Below are positions 8,302 through 18,741 of a stretch of 64,000 bases of DNA, piece by piece (the stretch's first letter is position 1; each line of letters opens with the position of its first letter). The stretch covers positions 124,001-188,000 of the forward strand of contig JBBATK010000001.1 in the NCBI GenBank assembly GCA_040398805.1, given 5' to 3'. The DNA is from JBBATK01 sp040398805. Its GTDB lineage: Bacteria > Bacteroidota > Ignavibacteria > Kapaibacteriales > NICIL-2. The position numbers were made by a program, and so were the translations under genes. Below the pieces are notes generated by a model, which had not been told where the DNA came from, ran no database searches, and saw only the letters and a list, made by a program, of their open reading frames with translations.

Positions 8302-10052
8302 GAAAACCACACGCGTTTCAGGTACATGCGATTCATCGCGTCCAAAGGATAGTTGCGGACATAGGGTTGCAGCAGTCGATAGTGCATTTCGTAAAAGAGC
8401 AACAGGCAGGGGGAATCGGCCGTCGCATACCGTTCCGCTTGCGCGTAGAGCTGCAGACGACGTCGCTCATCCACCGTCGCCACCGCTTCCGCCAGCAGAC
8501 GGTTCATGGTGGGGTTATCATATCTGGTGCTGTTCGGATAGCTGGGCTGCGTCGAATCGGAGGGCACCAGCGAGCCGTCGAGGAGCGAAAGATAGTTTTC
8601 CACATCGGGATAATCGCCATACCACCGTGTGCCCCACATCTGCAGTTTTCCCGCTTCAGCCATATCCAGTAGCTGAGCAAATTGAACGACTTGCAGTTTT
8701 ACCTTTACATTCAGAGTTTGCGTGAGCATGGCTTGAATCGCCTCTGCGGTTTGCAAAAGGCGTGGCTCCGGATACACGGAAAAGGTGATCTCGGGAAACC
8801 CACGTCCCTCCGGGTAGCCCGCTCGTCGCAGACAGTCCCGTGCTCTCTGTTCGTTGAATCGTATCCCCTCGATGGAGTCGATATCATACCCGGACATGAC
8901 GGGTGGGGTGATGCCATGATGCGCGGGAGCGAATGGCGCATTGCGAAGCACATAGCGAACAAGTTTATCGCGGTCGATGGCATAGGCGAACGCGCGGCGC
9001 ACATCGACATTGTCAAAGGGAGCACGCGTACAGAGGAAGTCCACGAACCACGTGAGCATGGCAGGACGCTGCTGGATGACAAATGGGTAGGTCTTTCGCG
9101 GTCGCTTGGTCTCCATGTCGAACAACACGGGGAACATCTCATTGGGGATGGAGAATGATTCCTCGAGGTTGCCGGCGATGAACTCCTGGAACTGGACTTT
9201 ATCGTCGGTGATGAAAGAGAAACGAAGACTATCAAGATAGGGCAGACGGTTGCCTGACTCGTCGATGTCCCAATACCGCGGATTCCTCTCGAGCACCATC
9301 TCGTGGTCATCCTTCCAGAACACGAAGCGGAACGGCCCCGTTCCCACCGGATGACGGAAAAAATCCCGACCATAATGGCGGACCGCTTCTCGCGGAACCA
9401 CACAACCGAGAGCGTTCGACAGTTGCAGGAGAAACGGCGCGTAGGCGCGGGAAAGGTCGATGCTGAGGGTGGAGTCGTCCAGTGCCCGGATACCTGATAC
9501 GCTAAGCGGCGTCTCCGCAGGGAGGGAGCGCGAACGTTCGAAGGCCTCGTTGGCACCGACCACTTTGTCCTTGAAAACCCAATAGGCCACACTCCGGGTG
9601 CGCGTGTCACAGCAGCGAGCCAGGGAGTAGGCCACGTCATGAGCTGTCATCCGCCGTCCCACGCCGTTCGGAAAGCACGCGTCATCATGGAACGATACAT
9701 CGTTCCGCACATGAAAGACATACGTCAGTCCATTGTCGGAGATGTCCCATGAACGCGCCAGCTCGGGCTGAACGACGAGGTTCGAATCGAAGGTGATCAG
9801 TCGGTCGTAGATCTGCATGGCTATGTCGTCCGCCAGCTTCGAACTGATGATGACGGGGTCGAGTCCGTTGGGGTTACCCCGAAGCATGTTGACCCTGAAG
9901 CTACCGCCTCTGGAAACTCCACCGTTGACTTCATAGGAGGTATGACCGGATCGACCTCGGGAACATGCGCTCAAAAGGAGGAGTCCTGCTACGCAGACGA
10001 GCGAGACAATAGAGGCACAGAGACGTGAGGAACGTCGTAAAGAATGCTTCAT
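8295..10052 (-). CDS. Oligopeptide/dipeptide ABC-transporter substrate-binding lipoprotein (SBP family 5)
   Basis: Extracytoplasmic binding protein of the OppA/DppA class. With the ATG at 10052 it has 585 residues and begins with a lipoprotein signal ending in LLLLSAC, so Cys would be lipidated. The family signature is clear: DIAMQIYDRLITFD, then LARSWDISDNGLTYVFHVR, an FDNVDVRRAFAYAIDRD segment, and a C-terminal block with MWGTRWYGDYPDVENYL. No permease or ATPase gene is adjacent, so its transporter is encoded elsewhere or it serves another role. Upstream in-frame ATGs (10067, 10076, 10079, 10082) are possible; longer extensions would run into the tRNA-Asp gene and are rejected. Confidence 0.9.
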   Translation of the reverse strand: MKHSLRRSSRLCASIVSLVCVAGLLLLSACSRGRSGHTSYEVNGGVSRGGSFRVNMLRGNPNGLDPVIISSKLADDIAMQIYDRLITFDSNLVVQPELARSWDISDNGLTYVFHVRNDVSFHDDACFPNGVGRRMTAHDVAYSLARCCDTRTRSVAYWVFKDKVVGANEAFERSRSLPAETPLSVSGIRALDDSTLSIDLSRAYAPFLLQLSNALGCVVPREAVRHYGRDFFRHPVGTGPFRFVFWKDDHEMVLERNPRYWDIDESGNRLPYLDSLRFSFITDDKVQFQEFIAGNLEESFSIPNEMFPVLFDMETKRPRKTYPFVIQQRPAMLTWFVDFLCTRAPFDNVDVRRAFAYAIDRDKLVRYVLRNAPFAPAHHGITPPVMSGYDIDSIEGIRFNEQRARDCLRRAGYPEGRGFPEITFSVYPEPRLLQTAEAIQAMLTQTLNVKVKLQVVQFAQLLDMAEAGKLQMWGTRWYGDYPDVENYLSLLDGSLVPSDSTQPSYPNSTRYDNPTMNRLLAEAVATVDERRRLQLYAQAERYATADSPCLLLFYEMHYRLLQPYVRNYPLDAMNRMYLKRVWFSW

Positions 10053-10175
10053 CGGCGAATGCTTCATCAACGGCATCATCATTGAGACTGCATGGAGGAG
10101 CGTGCGGACGAACATACGAACGGATACGGAGTCGAAACCATGACGCCGGTAAGCTCGGGAGCAGATAAAAACACA

Positions 10176-10198
10176 AAAGCCCTCACAAGGAGGGCTTT
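10176..10198 (-). terminator. Intrinsic terminator of the tRNA-Ala/tRNA-Asp unit
   Basis: A perfect 9-bp stem, AAAGCCCTC (10176-10184) with GAGGGCTTT (10190-10198) and a 5-nt loop. On the minus strand it is followed by a T-rich run (TTTTGTGTTTTT), placing it just downstream of tRNA-Asp. Confidence 0.85.
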
Positions 10199-10203
10199 GT
10201 ATG

Positions 10204-10278
10204 CGGAACCGACGGGGCTCGAACCCGCGACCTCTGCCTTGACAGGGCAGCGCTCTAACCAAACTGAGCTACGATTCC
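10204..10278 (-). tRNA. tRNA-Asp (anticodon GTC)
   Basis: Seventy-five nt folding as a full cloverleaf. The acceptor stem is GGAATCG with CGGTTCC (one G-U pair) and discriminator G. The anticodon arm is CTGCC-CTGTCAA-GGCAG with anticodon GTC, and the T arm contains GGTTCGAGCCC. CCA is not encoded. It lies 35 nt downstream of tRNA-Ala and ahead of a hairpin terminator, so both tRNAs are probably cut from one transcript. Confidence 0.97.
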
Positions 10279-10313
10279 TGGTTTTCAATGTTCGTTCTGT
10301 GAAGAACAACAAG

Positions 10314-10387
<74 letters not shown>

Positions 10388-10407
10388 TGACGGCTTGAAA
10401 CGGATTG

Positions 10408-10439
10408 CAAAACTAATACGTGGCGCCGTGCGAGCAAAA
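10408..10439 (-). promoter_or_regulatory. Bacteroidetes-type promoter of the tRNA unit (TTTG-N19-TAGTTTTG)
   Basis: On the minus strand a TTTTG ends at 10435 and is followed by exactly 19 nt and the box TAGTTTTG (10415-10408). This matches the -33 TTTG / -7 TAnnTTTG consensus of Bacteroidetes housekeeping sigma factors, with the expected spacing. The predicted start of transcription falls roughly 10-15 nt before the tRNA-Ala 5' end. This is the clearest promoter in the window. Confidence 0.75.
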
Positions 10440-10590
10440 CGATTTTCGTAAAAGCTTCGAAGCAGAACAGGCGTACATCGACGTCCGTGCAAAGGAGTTC
10501 ATTGAACGACAGACGCTAACACGTGAGCTATGACGAACATACGTCATGAACGCGAGTCACATCCACGTGCCACGTACCCCATGTTCTCAG

Positions 10591-10598
10591 TACTTTTG
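10591..10598 (+). promoter_or_regulatory. -7 box TACTTTTG upstream of the esterase gene
   Basis: TACTTTTG fits TAnnTTTG and ends 25 nt before the ATG at 10624. No TTTG is present at the -33 position, so this is a partial promoter match. It also supports the shorter start codon, since a start at 10546 would lie upstream of the box. Confidence 0.45.
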
Positions 10599-10623
10599 TC
10601 CATCGCTCAGCATACCACGCTCC

Positions 10624-11754
10624 ATGCACACGATCACATCATACGAAGAGTCGCTCTTTCATCTGCTCGCGGAAACCGATCCGGATACCAGACGTCACGC
10701 GGCACGAGAACTCTGGGAAGATGCATGTGCAGACCGCTCGCTGCCCATCGTTCGACATGACCATGTCGTGTTCCTGTTTCACGGCACTGCGCAGGAAGTG
10801 TGCGTGGTGGGGGACTGGACCTATTGGCAGCCGGCAACGCGGTTGCAAAGGATAGACCACACCGACCTCTTCTATTGCGTCCTTCAATTCCCCGTCGATG
10901 CACGCCTGCAATACAAGTTTATCGTCGATGGCGCGTGGATCAACGACCCCGGCAACGATCGCACGCAGCTTGAAGGATTCGGCATGAACACGGAGTTCGT
11001 CATGCCAAGGTATCACGATACGTCCCGTGCCATACTCTCAGAAAGCGTGATTGCCGGTTCGATCACGCCGGTCACTCTGCAAAGCTCTGTCATGGCCTCC
11101 ACCCGCGAGGCATTCCTGTACGCTCCGCAGGGCATTCCACACGGAACCACGCACACCCTTCTTGTTGTTCACGATGGCGCTGAAGCACTGCGCCTGGGAA
11201 AGTTCGCAACCATCCTCGATAATCTTCATGCCTCGGGTGATATCCGTCCCACAGCGGCCCTCTTCCTACCGCCGATGAACCGTAACGAGGAGTATGCCAG
11301 CAGTGATTCCTACGTGGAATTCACGGCCGTGGATGTAGCGCCTCAGGCACGGAGCCTGTTGCACAATCGCCAGGTGGTTGTCTCCGACAACGTGCACGAT
11401 ATCGCCGTGACAGGTGCCTCGCTCGGCGGACTCTTGGCGACGAAGACAGGGTTGCGATTTCCCGACGTGTTCGGTGCGGTGCTTGCGCAATCACCATCGT
11501 ATTGGTGGAACAAGGGAGAGATTTTCCGTTCCGAGTACCTGAAGAACGCTCATCGGCTCAAGGTCATCATTCAGACAGGAACTATCTGCGACGCGAAGGA
11601 TCTCGCCTCGCTCATGGCCCAGCGCCTTCGCGCACTCGGCTCGGAGGTATCCTACAGCGAGTATGCGCAAGGTCATACATGGGGCAACTGGCGCAGCACT
11701 TTCGCCGATGCCGTTTGTGCATGGCATGGAGCACGGAGACGTGCAGCGTCCTAA
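10624..11754 (+). CDS. Enterochelin-esterase-like alpha/beta hydrolase with N-terminal glycogen/E-set-type domain
   Basis: A 376-residue esterase of the esterase D / IroE family (PF00756-like). Residues about 45-120 resemble a CBM48/AMPK-type beta-sandwich (VCVVGDWTYWQ, then LQYKFIVDGAWINDPGN), as in Fes-type esterases. The hydrolase domain follows, with nucleophile serine in VTGASLGGLLA and a C-terminal GHTWGNWR supplying the likely catalytic histidine. No signal peptide is seen with the ATG at 10624; a start at 10546 would add 26 odd residues. Substrate is unknown: siderophore, glycan ester and acyl ester are all possible. An ATP-grasp gene follows after 64 nt. Confidence 0.85.
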   Translation: MHTITSYEESLFHLLAETDPDTRRHAARELWEDACADRSLPIVRHDHVVFLFHGTAQEVCVVGDWTYWQPATRLQRIDHTDLFYCVLQFPVDARLQYKFIVDGAWINDPGNDRTQLEGFGMNTEFVMPRYHDTSRAILSESVIAGSITPVTLQSSVMASTREAFLYAPQGIPHGTTHTLLVVHDGAEALRLGKFATILDNLHASGDIRPTAALFLPPMNRNEEYASSDSYVEFTAVDVAPQARSLLHNRQVVVSDNVHDIAVTGASLGGLLATKTGLRFPDVFGAVLAQSPSYWWNKGEIFRSEYLKNAHRLKVIIQTGTICDAKDLASLMAQRLRALGSEVSYSEYAQGHTWGNWRSTFADAVCAWHGARRRAAS

Positions 11755-11818
11755 GTATTGATACGGTTAGAAGACAGTCACGAACAGCTATCATCGAAAA
11801 ACGAACGAAAGCAACACT

Positions 11819-12997
11819 ATGGAAAAACGATCTGTCCTTTGTATCGCGGGCGCGCTCTTCGGTCGTCCGTTCATTTCCGAAGCCGCCCGACTCGGTTGGA
11901 ATGTGTATCTGCTGACGGAGGAGAAATATCTCAACGAGGCGTGGGAACGGGAATTTCTCACCGACGTGTTCGCCGTTCCCGATCTGTACGACGAAACCAC
12001 GGTGCGGAACGTCGTGGGCTACCTGTCGCGCACCATCAAATTCGACAAGATCATCGGACTTGGAGAGTTCGACATCGAAGTGGCCGCGGCGCTGCGCGAA
12101 CATCTGCGCATTCCGGGTATGGGCGAGACCACGGCACGGTATTTCCGTGATAAGCTTGCCATGCGCATGAAAGCTCGCGAAGAAGGCATACCCGTTCCGG
12201 ATTTCGTCCGAATCCTTCATCACCCGGAGATCAAAGAATTCATGGAGCGTGTGCCCGCGCCATGGGTGTTAAAGCCGCGCATGGGCGCTTCCAGCGCCAA
12301 GGTGAAGAAGATATTCCACGCCGATGAGCTCTGGACCGAATTAGAAAAGCTCGGTGACAAGCAGACGTCCTACCTGCTGGAGAAGTACCTGCCCGGCGAT
12401 GTCTATCACGTAGACAGCGTGGTCAACGACTACTCGGTGGTGTTCGCCGGCGTGTCGAAGTACGGGATACCGATGCTGGACCTGAACACATCCGGTGGCA
12501 TCTTCACGACACGTATGATCAAGAAGGGCAGTGCGGATGATAAGGCTCTGCGAGCGGTGAACAGTAAAGTGATCAAGAGCTTCGGTCTGAAACACGGTGC
12601 CACCCACATCGAGTACATCAAGAGTCACGATGACGGCACCATGTACTTCCTCGAGGCGGGATGCCGTATCGGTGGTGCGCGCATTCCGGATGTGGTGTGG
12701 CACGCCACGGGCGTCTGCATGTGGCATGAATGGGCGCGCCTTGAGCTCACGGACGACTATGTTCCCACCAAACCCAAAGCCATGTACGGCGGAGGGATAT
12801 TCACGCTCGCAAAGCAGGAATTCCCCGACATGAGCGCCTACAACGATCCGGAAATCACATGGGTGCAGAACAAGAAAGGCTACGCAGGACTCATCATTGC
12901 GTCGAAGAGCGATGCTCGCGTGGAGGAGTTACTCGCGCAGTATTATCCTCGATTCGCCCAGGATTTCATGGCGCATGTACAAGCGAAGCAGGCATAG
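11819..12997 (+). CDS. ATP-grasp family ligase of unknown substrate
   Basis: A 392-residue protein with an N-terminal Rossmann-like pre-ATP-grasp segment (VLCIAGALFGRPFISEAARLG), a central ATP-grasp region with WVLKPRMGASSAKV for the nucleotide-binding lysine, LLEKYLPGDVYHVDSV for the adenine hinge, and FLEAGCRIGGARIPD for the metal-binding acidic and Asn-like residues. The layout is that of carboxylate-amine/thiol ligases related to biotin carboxylase-type ATP-grasps. The substrate cannot be read from sequence. It is followed by a strong bidirectional terminator and lies downstream of the esterase, so the two may share a transcript and a pathway. Confidence 0.85.
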   Translation: MEKRSVLCIAGALFGRPFISEAARLGWNVYLLTEEKYLNEAWEREFLTDVFAVPDLYDETTVRNVVGYLSRTIKFDKIIGLGEFDIEVAAALREHLRIPGMGETTARYFRDKLAMRMKAREEGIPVPDFVRILHHPEIKEFMERVPAPWVLKPRMGASSAKVKKIFHADELWTELEKLGDKQTSYLLEKYLPGDVYHVDSVVNDYSVVFAGVSKYGIPMLDLNTSGGIFTTRMIKKGSADDKALRAVNSKVIKSFGLKHGATHIEYIKSHDDGTMYFLEAGCRIGGARIPDVVWHATGVCMWHEWARLELTDDYVPTKPKAMYGGGIFTLAKQEFPDMSAYNDPEITWVQNKKGYAGLIIASKSDARVEELLAQYYPRFAQDFMAHVQAKQA

Positions 12998-13043
12998 CGG
13001 TAGGATCGTGTAGTTATCATGGGTACCGAATCCTTGCAGAACC

Positions 13044-13089
13044 CAAAAAAAAAGAGTCGCAATGTTTCATTGCGACTCTTTTTTTTTCG
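13044..13089. terminator. Bidirectional intrinsic terminator
   Basis: A perfect 13-bp stem AAGAGTCGCAATG / CATTGCGACTCTT with a TTT loop, flanked by an A-run on the left and a T-run on the right. It therefore ends transcription from both sides, the ATP-grasp gene (plus) and the lipoprotein gene (minus). Confidence 0.93.
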
Positions 13090-13101
13090 AATGACCGAAC
13101 G

Positions 13102-13887
13102 TCACTTGAGCCGGTAACGAAGCAGAGTACGAAGGTTGCCCGATTGTTTTTGCGCCGGCAGCAAGGTACCGTCACCGATGTTGAATACCGAAACCTCGCT
13201 GCGCTCACCTACTAAACCGACGCCGTCAGCAAAGAACTGACGCTGTTCTCCGCCAGCGGATGACAGTGGGAAGGAAATGAAGGGCGTGGCTTTGGGAGCG
13301 ATTTTTCCGGTGATCTTAGGAAGGAGACCGAAATTCTTCGTGGAGTACTTTGTTCCATTCGCTGCGGTGAAGGCGGTATCTCCCTTCGTGCTTATGGTAG
13401 CTTCGATCTTGACGTCGATTGTCAGCGCATTGCCTCCGAGATCTAGGTCCTCCTTCAAAGAAACGGGAGCAAATGCGGGCCAGGTGGCAGAGGTGTCAAG
13501 GTGCGCCACAAGAACCCAAGTGGGCTCTGAATTGCCTGGAAGCAGAGGGTTGTTGACCACATCCAGATACGCGAACAACCTGTTGCCATCTCGCGAGACG
13601 AAGGTGGTGTCTTGACCGTCACCCGATCCTCCACTGGACTGGGACACCAGTATGGTCGCGCTCTTTCCCGCCTTAACTACCACTCCCGCGACCCACGTCG
13701 AATCGAGGAAGAATTCGGATTGGACGATACCGTTCGTATCGATTTCGTGGTTCTCGTACACCCAATACGACCCGATTGTTTCGAGTCCTTTGAAATAGTC
13801 CGGCGGTGCGGTGGGGGTGGAACTGCTGTTGCACGCTTGGAACGCCAACATGACGACCGCGCATGCGGCAAGGAGATAGTATCTCAT
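13102..13887 (-). CDS. Lipoprotein of unknown function, paralogue of the one at 58.5 kb
   Basis: A 261-residue secreted protein starting with a lipoprotein signal (MLAFQAC, lipidated Cys at about 19) and an STPTAPP linker. The body is predicted beta-rich with no domain I recognise. It shares a plan with the lipoprotein at 58520-59287: an opening G-[SN]-YWVY segment right after the linker, a DTTF/DTSYF turn, a late FFADGVGL/FWFIDKVGI strand, and the same C-terminal TLLRY. It stands alone between a terminator and a TATTTTTG box, so it is probably monocistronic. Surface or periplasmic location is inferred from the signal. Confidence 0.8.
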   Translation of the reverse strand: MRYYLLAACAVVMLAFQACNSSSTPTAPPDYFKGLETIGSYWVYENHEIDTNGIVQSEFFLDSTWVAGVVVKAGKSATILVSQSSGGSGDGQDTTFVSRDGNRLFAYLDVVNNPLLPGNSEPTWVLVAHLDTSATWPAFAPVSLKEDLDLGGNALTIDVKIEATISTKGDTAFTAANGTKYSTKNFGLLPKITGKIAPKATPFISFPLSSAGGEQRQFFADGVGLVGERSEVSVFNIGDGTLLPAQKQSGNLRTLLRYRLK

Positions 13888-13985
13888 AAAGAATTAGATG
13901 AAATGATGGATGATGATTGACGGTTGCGTGGATGCGAACCTACGGCGCATCTGCCGTGTAAAAATGTTCATTGTCTGCCTAACGG

Positions 13986-13993
13986 CAAAAATA
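13986..13993 (-). promoter_or_regulatory. -7 box TATTTTTG upstream of the 13.1 kb lipoprotein
   Basis: On the minus strand TATTTTTG fits TAnnTTTG and lies 98 nt before the lipoprotein ATG. No -33 TTTG is seen at 19 nt, so support is partial. Confidence 0.4.
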
Positions 13994-14040
13994 CACGCAC
14001 GGAGGGAACGGTCCCGTCATGAAATCTCTTCGCGCAGTGT

Positions 14041-15834
<1,794 letters not shown>

Positions 15835-15856
15835 GACTGCGATGCGGAATGAAAGG

Positions 15857-16819
15857 TTAGATGCGCGGTGGAAGTCCGCGTGCGAGGGAGGACGTATGCG
15901 GTGCGGACTCTATTGCCAATCTGGTGAAACCGTGAGCCTGATGCAAGAGTGTCACGGCTGCTTCCAGCGTGCACCCCGTCATGGCCATGATAAGCGCCGG
16001 TTTGATGCGACCGTGTGTCTCTTCGAGCAAGCGGGCGGCGTTCTCGTAACTCACGTTCGCGATGGACATGACGATGTTCTTGGCGCGCTCGCCGAGTTTT
16101 GCGTTCGTGAGCTGCAGGTCCACCATGATGTTCCCGTACGTCTTGCCGCTTCGTATCATGGCGGACGTCGTGAGCATGTTCAATACGAGCTTCTGAGCGG
16201 TCCCCGACTTCATCCGTGTGGAGCCGGCCAGCACCTCCGGACCCACCTGCGGGGCGATGATGACATCGGCATGGACGCCCAGCGATGCCAGATTCTCCCT
16301 ACTGTTCGTCGTCACGAGAATGCATGGAACGCCAAGCTTGATGCACGCATCGAGAGCGCCGCGAACGAAAGGCGTGCGACCCGACGCGGCGATTCCGCAC
16401 ACCACATCACGAGACGTCACCCCAAGCCCTTCGATGAGTTCGGCTCCGTCTTCCTTCCTGTCTTCCGCACCTTCCTTCGCCTTGAACACCGCCTCCGGTC
16501 CGCCGGCGATGAACGCTTGCACCATGTCCGGTGAAACGCCGAAAGTAGGAGGACACTCGGAGGCATCGACGATGCCCAGACGTCCGCTCGTTCCCGCTCC
16601 CACATACAGTAACCGTCCACCCATACTGAATGCGTGGACGATGAGCTCCACAGCCCTCTCGATGTGCTCGATTTCCTCGCCGACAGCCGTTGGCACCTTC
16701 GCATCCTCCACATTGATGCATTCGAGGATTTCGCGGGTGGACATGGCGTCGATATGACGGGATGCGTCGTTGACCTGCTCGGTCGAGAGGGAACGTATTT
16801 CCTTGAATAAGGGATTCAT
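15857..16819 (-). CDS. murQ: N-acetylmuramic acid 6-phosphate etherase
   Basis: Cleaves the lactyl ether of MurNAc-6-phosphate to GlcNAc-6-phosphate during cell-wall recycling. The 320-residue protein has a SIS sugar-isomerase fold with GGRLLYVGAGTSGRLGIVDASECPPTFG and a second MurQ block, STRMKSGTAQKLVLNML. The ATG at 16819 gives the family N-terminus; an earlier start adds 17 residues. No MurNAc PTS permease or anhydro-MurNAc kinase is nearby, so how the substrate arises is not shown here. A TATTTTG sequence at 16861-16867 on the minus strand may be its -7 element. Confidence 0.95.
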   Translation of the reverse strand: MNPLFKEIRSLSTEQVNDASRHIDAMSTREILECINVEDAKVPTAVGEEIEHIERAVELIVHAFSMGGRLLYVGAGTSGRLGIVDASECPPTFGVSPDMVQAFIAGGPEAVFKAKEGAEDRKEDGAELIEGLGVTSRDVVCGIAASGRTPFVRGALDACIKLGVPCILVTTNSRENLASLGVHADVIIAPQVGPEVLAGSTRMKSGTAQKLVLNMLTTSAMIRSGKTYGNIMVDLQLTNAKLGERAKNIVMSIANVSYENAARLLEETHGRIKPALIMAMTGCTLEAAVTLLHQAHGFTRLAIESAPHTSSLARGLPPRI

Positions 16820-16903
16820 GAGGCGCGCGTCCGTGACGGACGTGATCAATGGCGACGAGGCAAAATACAAGGAGACGAAGTCTCGACGGTACGCTCCTGC
16901 CGG

Positions 16904-16911
16904 TATCTTTG
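16904..16911 (+). promoter_or_regulatory. -7 box TATCTTTG upstream of the Cys4 membrane protein
   Basis: TATCTTTG fits TAnnTTTG and ends 20 nt before the ATG at 16932. No matching -33 TTTG is seen. Confidence 0.45.
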
Positions 16912-16931
16912 CCTACCATCACGGAGAACCT

Positions 16932-17327
16932 ATGCTCGATTCCTTGGTCGACAGTCTGCTGCTGCGCTACACAGCGCCCTCTACCGACGGATCTCCCGTG
17001 CGGACGACCGGCTCGGTGGTGTTCGGTGCCCTTATGCGCGGCATCCTTGTCATCGTCGTCGGGTTCTATCTATGGAATACCACGCAACCGGAAACCGCAT
17101 CGTTCATCTCGTTCGTGCTGCTCTGGGGGTACGTGGTCTATCCCGCCTACCGGCAATACGTGCTCTTCCACGAACACGTCGACACGCTTACGGAGGAGAC
17201 GCTCTGCGGGTCCTGCCGACACTTCGATCGTACCTCGCAACGATGTGCCGTCTACGACGAACACATCACCGATAGCTATGTGCCCTGCGAAGGCGTGGAT
17301 TGGGAACCACATGGAGGCGGAATGTGA
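16932..17327 (+). CDS. Small membrane protein with C-terminal four-cysteine motif
   Basis: A 131-residue protein I do not recognise. Residues about 28-48 and 56-74 are two hydrophobic helices forming a likely hairpin in the inner membrane. The C-terminal tail has four cysteines spaced C-x2-C-x9-C-x13-C (residues 92, 95, 105, 119) around CGSCRHFD and YVPCEG, a pattern that suits a zinc or iron-sulfur site. The ATG at 16932 comes 20 nt after a TATCTTTG box. It is divergent from murQ and alone on its strand. A longer in-frame start at 16770 would overlap murQ and is rejected. Confidence 0.7.
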   Translation: MLDSLVDSLLLRYTAPSTDGSPVRTTGSVVFGALMRGILVIVVGFYLWNTTQPETASFISFVLLWGYVVYPAYRQYVLFHEHVDTLTEETLCGSCRHFDRTSQRCAVYDEHITDSYVPCEGVDWEPHGGGM

Positions 17328-17406
17328 CAGAGGTCCTCCCATGGACGCAGGCGCCACGACGATGATCACGTTCAACGACGAGATGAGAGACCTGCATCTG
17401 TACCCA

Positions 17407-18741
17407 TCACTCGCGCTTGTCCACGCTTTTCACCCGATACACTCCGCGCTCATCGATATCGAAGACGATTTTCTGCCGTAGGCGTTGCGTGTAGGTCCAT
17501 GTTTCCCGTTGGGTATCTGCGGACGCGCGTTCGGAGGTCACCGTGTCCGGCGGACCGTACAGTATATAGACACGTCCCCGCTCGGTACGTATGCCGTTCG
17601 GTTCGATAGCGGTCTGATACAAGGTCGTTGCATCATCGGCGCGGGAGAAGCACGCGTTCAACGCTTGATTGAACGGCGTCGACGGCCGCGGATCGTGTTT
17701 CTTCCACCATTGAACGACCGCCGTCCGGATCTCCGATCCGTCGCCGTCGGAAACCTTCTCGAATTCCGACTCGGTGAGCAGATATCGCATGACCATCAGC
17801 ATGAGCGACTCATTGCGGAAGGTCTGCGGCATCGAGGGCCAGATGCAGGGGAGTAGGGTGACGATGGAATCGCCGGTGGACTCACAGCGAAGAGTGAAGC
17901 GGTAACTGCTGGGCGAGAACAACGAGGCGGGTATGTCCGCCCGGATGACAGCGACGGCCAGATGGGAAACATCCGGACCGATGCCGACTGTCACGCTATC
18001 CGCGCTACGGACGAGGCGTGAGACGTCCACAGCGCGATCGACGAGAACGGAGCATCGACCGCTCATGACGGTGACCGGCGTCGGTATCAACGTGGTCGAC
18101 GAGACCTCCCGCGCACAGGTCCATGTCCACACTTCATCTTCCGCCACACCGGATACATGCGTGGCAACGACCACCGGTCGGTCCGAGAAGGGAATCTTCC
18201 CGCCAAATACGGATGGGGTCAGACCCTCGGCGCTCGCTCCTGAGCAAAGGATGGGTGATGTGAATACCTCCCGACGCTTGGACGAGGTCGTCCTCAGCTC
18301 TGCAGAGGTCCACTTGGACAGAGTCACGCCGCGCTGTTCAAGGATGACCCGCACCTTGACGATCGATGCAGGAACCCTGCAGACATCGCCGGACGTGATG
18401 CGCGGTTCGAACGAACGGGTTTGGGCGAAGCCGGGGACGACGACCGAGTCTTGCTTGGTGTGACTGCACCGGATGACCCCCGTGCTATCCAGACACTCCA
18501 TCGTCATGGAATACATCGCTCGGTATTTTCCGTCGCCGACATCGTTCGTAAAGGAGAACACATTGGGATAGGTGCGCATGAGCACGAGAACGGAACTCTC
18601 CCTATTCTCGGCAGGAACCAGGTGTGCTTCGCAAAAGACTTCCCGCGGTAAGGTGCGGCCGGTTCGTTCGGGCGCTTGCGCGGGAACAGTGGCCGCCGCG
18701 CTTGCGAGGAGCGCGCTGATGATGAGTAAGCGACGAATCAT
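17407..18741 (-). CDS. GWxTD domain-type secreted protein with degenerate motif
   Basis: A 444-residue protein with a signal peptide (LLIISALLASAAATVPAQA). The N-terminal two thirds is beta-rich, matching the usual layout of GWxTD proteins of Bacteroidetes, Chlorobi and related phyla. The C-terminal part carries the family signature around WWKKHDPRPSTPFNQAL and GRVYILYGPPD, but the name-giving GWxTD reads NGIRTE here. Function of the family is unknown. Its ATG overlaps the stop of ruvX by four bases (ATGA), so it is translationally coupled to it. Confidence 0.8.
   Translation of the reverse strand: MIRRLLIISALLASAAATVPAQAPERTGRTLPREVFCEAHLVPAENRESSVLVLMRTYPNVFSFTNDVGDGKYRAMYSMTMECLDSTGVIRCSHTKQDSVVVPGFAQTRSFEPRITSGDVCRVPASIVKVRVILEQRGVTLSKWTSAELRTTSSKRREVFTSPILCSGASAEGLTPSVFGGKIPFSDRPVVVATHVSGVAEDEVWTWTCAREVSSTTLIPTPVTVMSGRCSVLVDRAVDVSRLVRSADSVTVGIGPDVSHLAVAVIRADIPASLFSPSSYRFTLRCESTGDSIVTLLPCIWPSMPQTFRNESLMLMVMRYLLTESEFEKVSDGDGSEIRTAVVQWWKKHDPRPSTPFNQALNACFSRADDATTLYQTAIEPNGIRTERGRVYILYGPPDTVTSERASADTQRETWTYTQRLRQKIVFDIDERGVYRVKSVDKRE

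Noticed and set aside
10053..10262. N-terminal extension of the peptide-binding lipoprotein into tRNA-Asp
   Set aside because: The extension would translate tRNA sequence; the lipoprotein signal starts at 10052 or slightly before.
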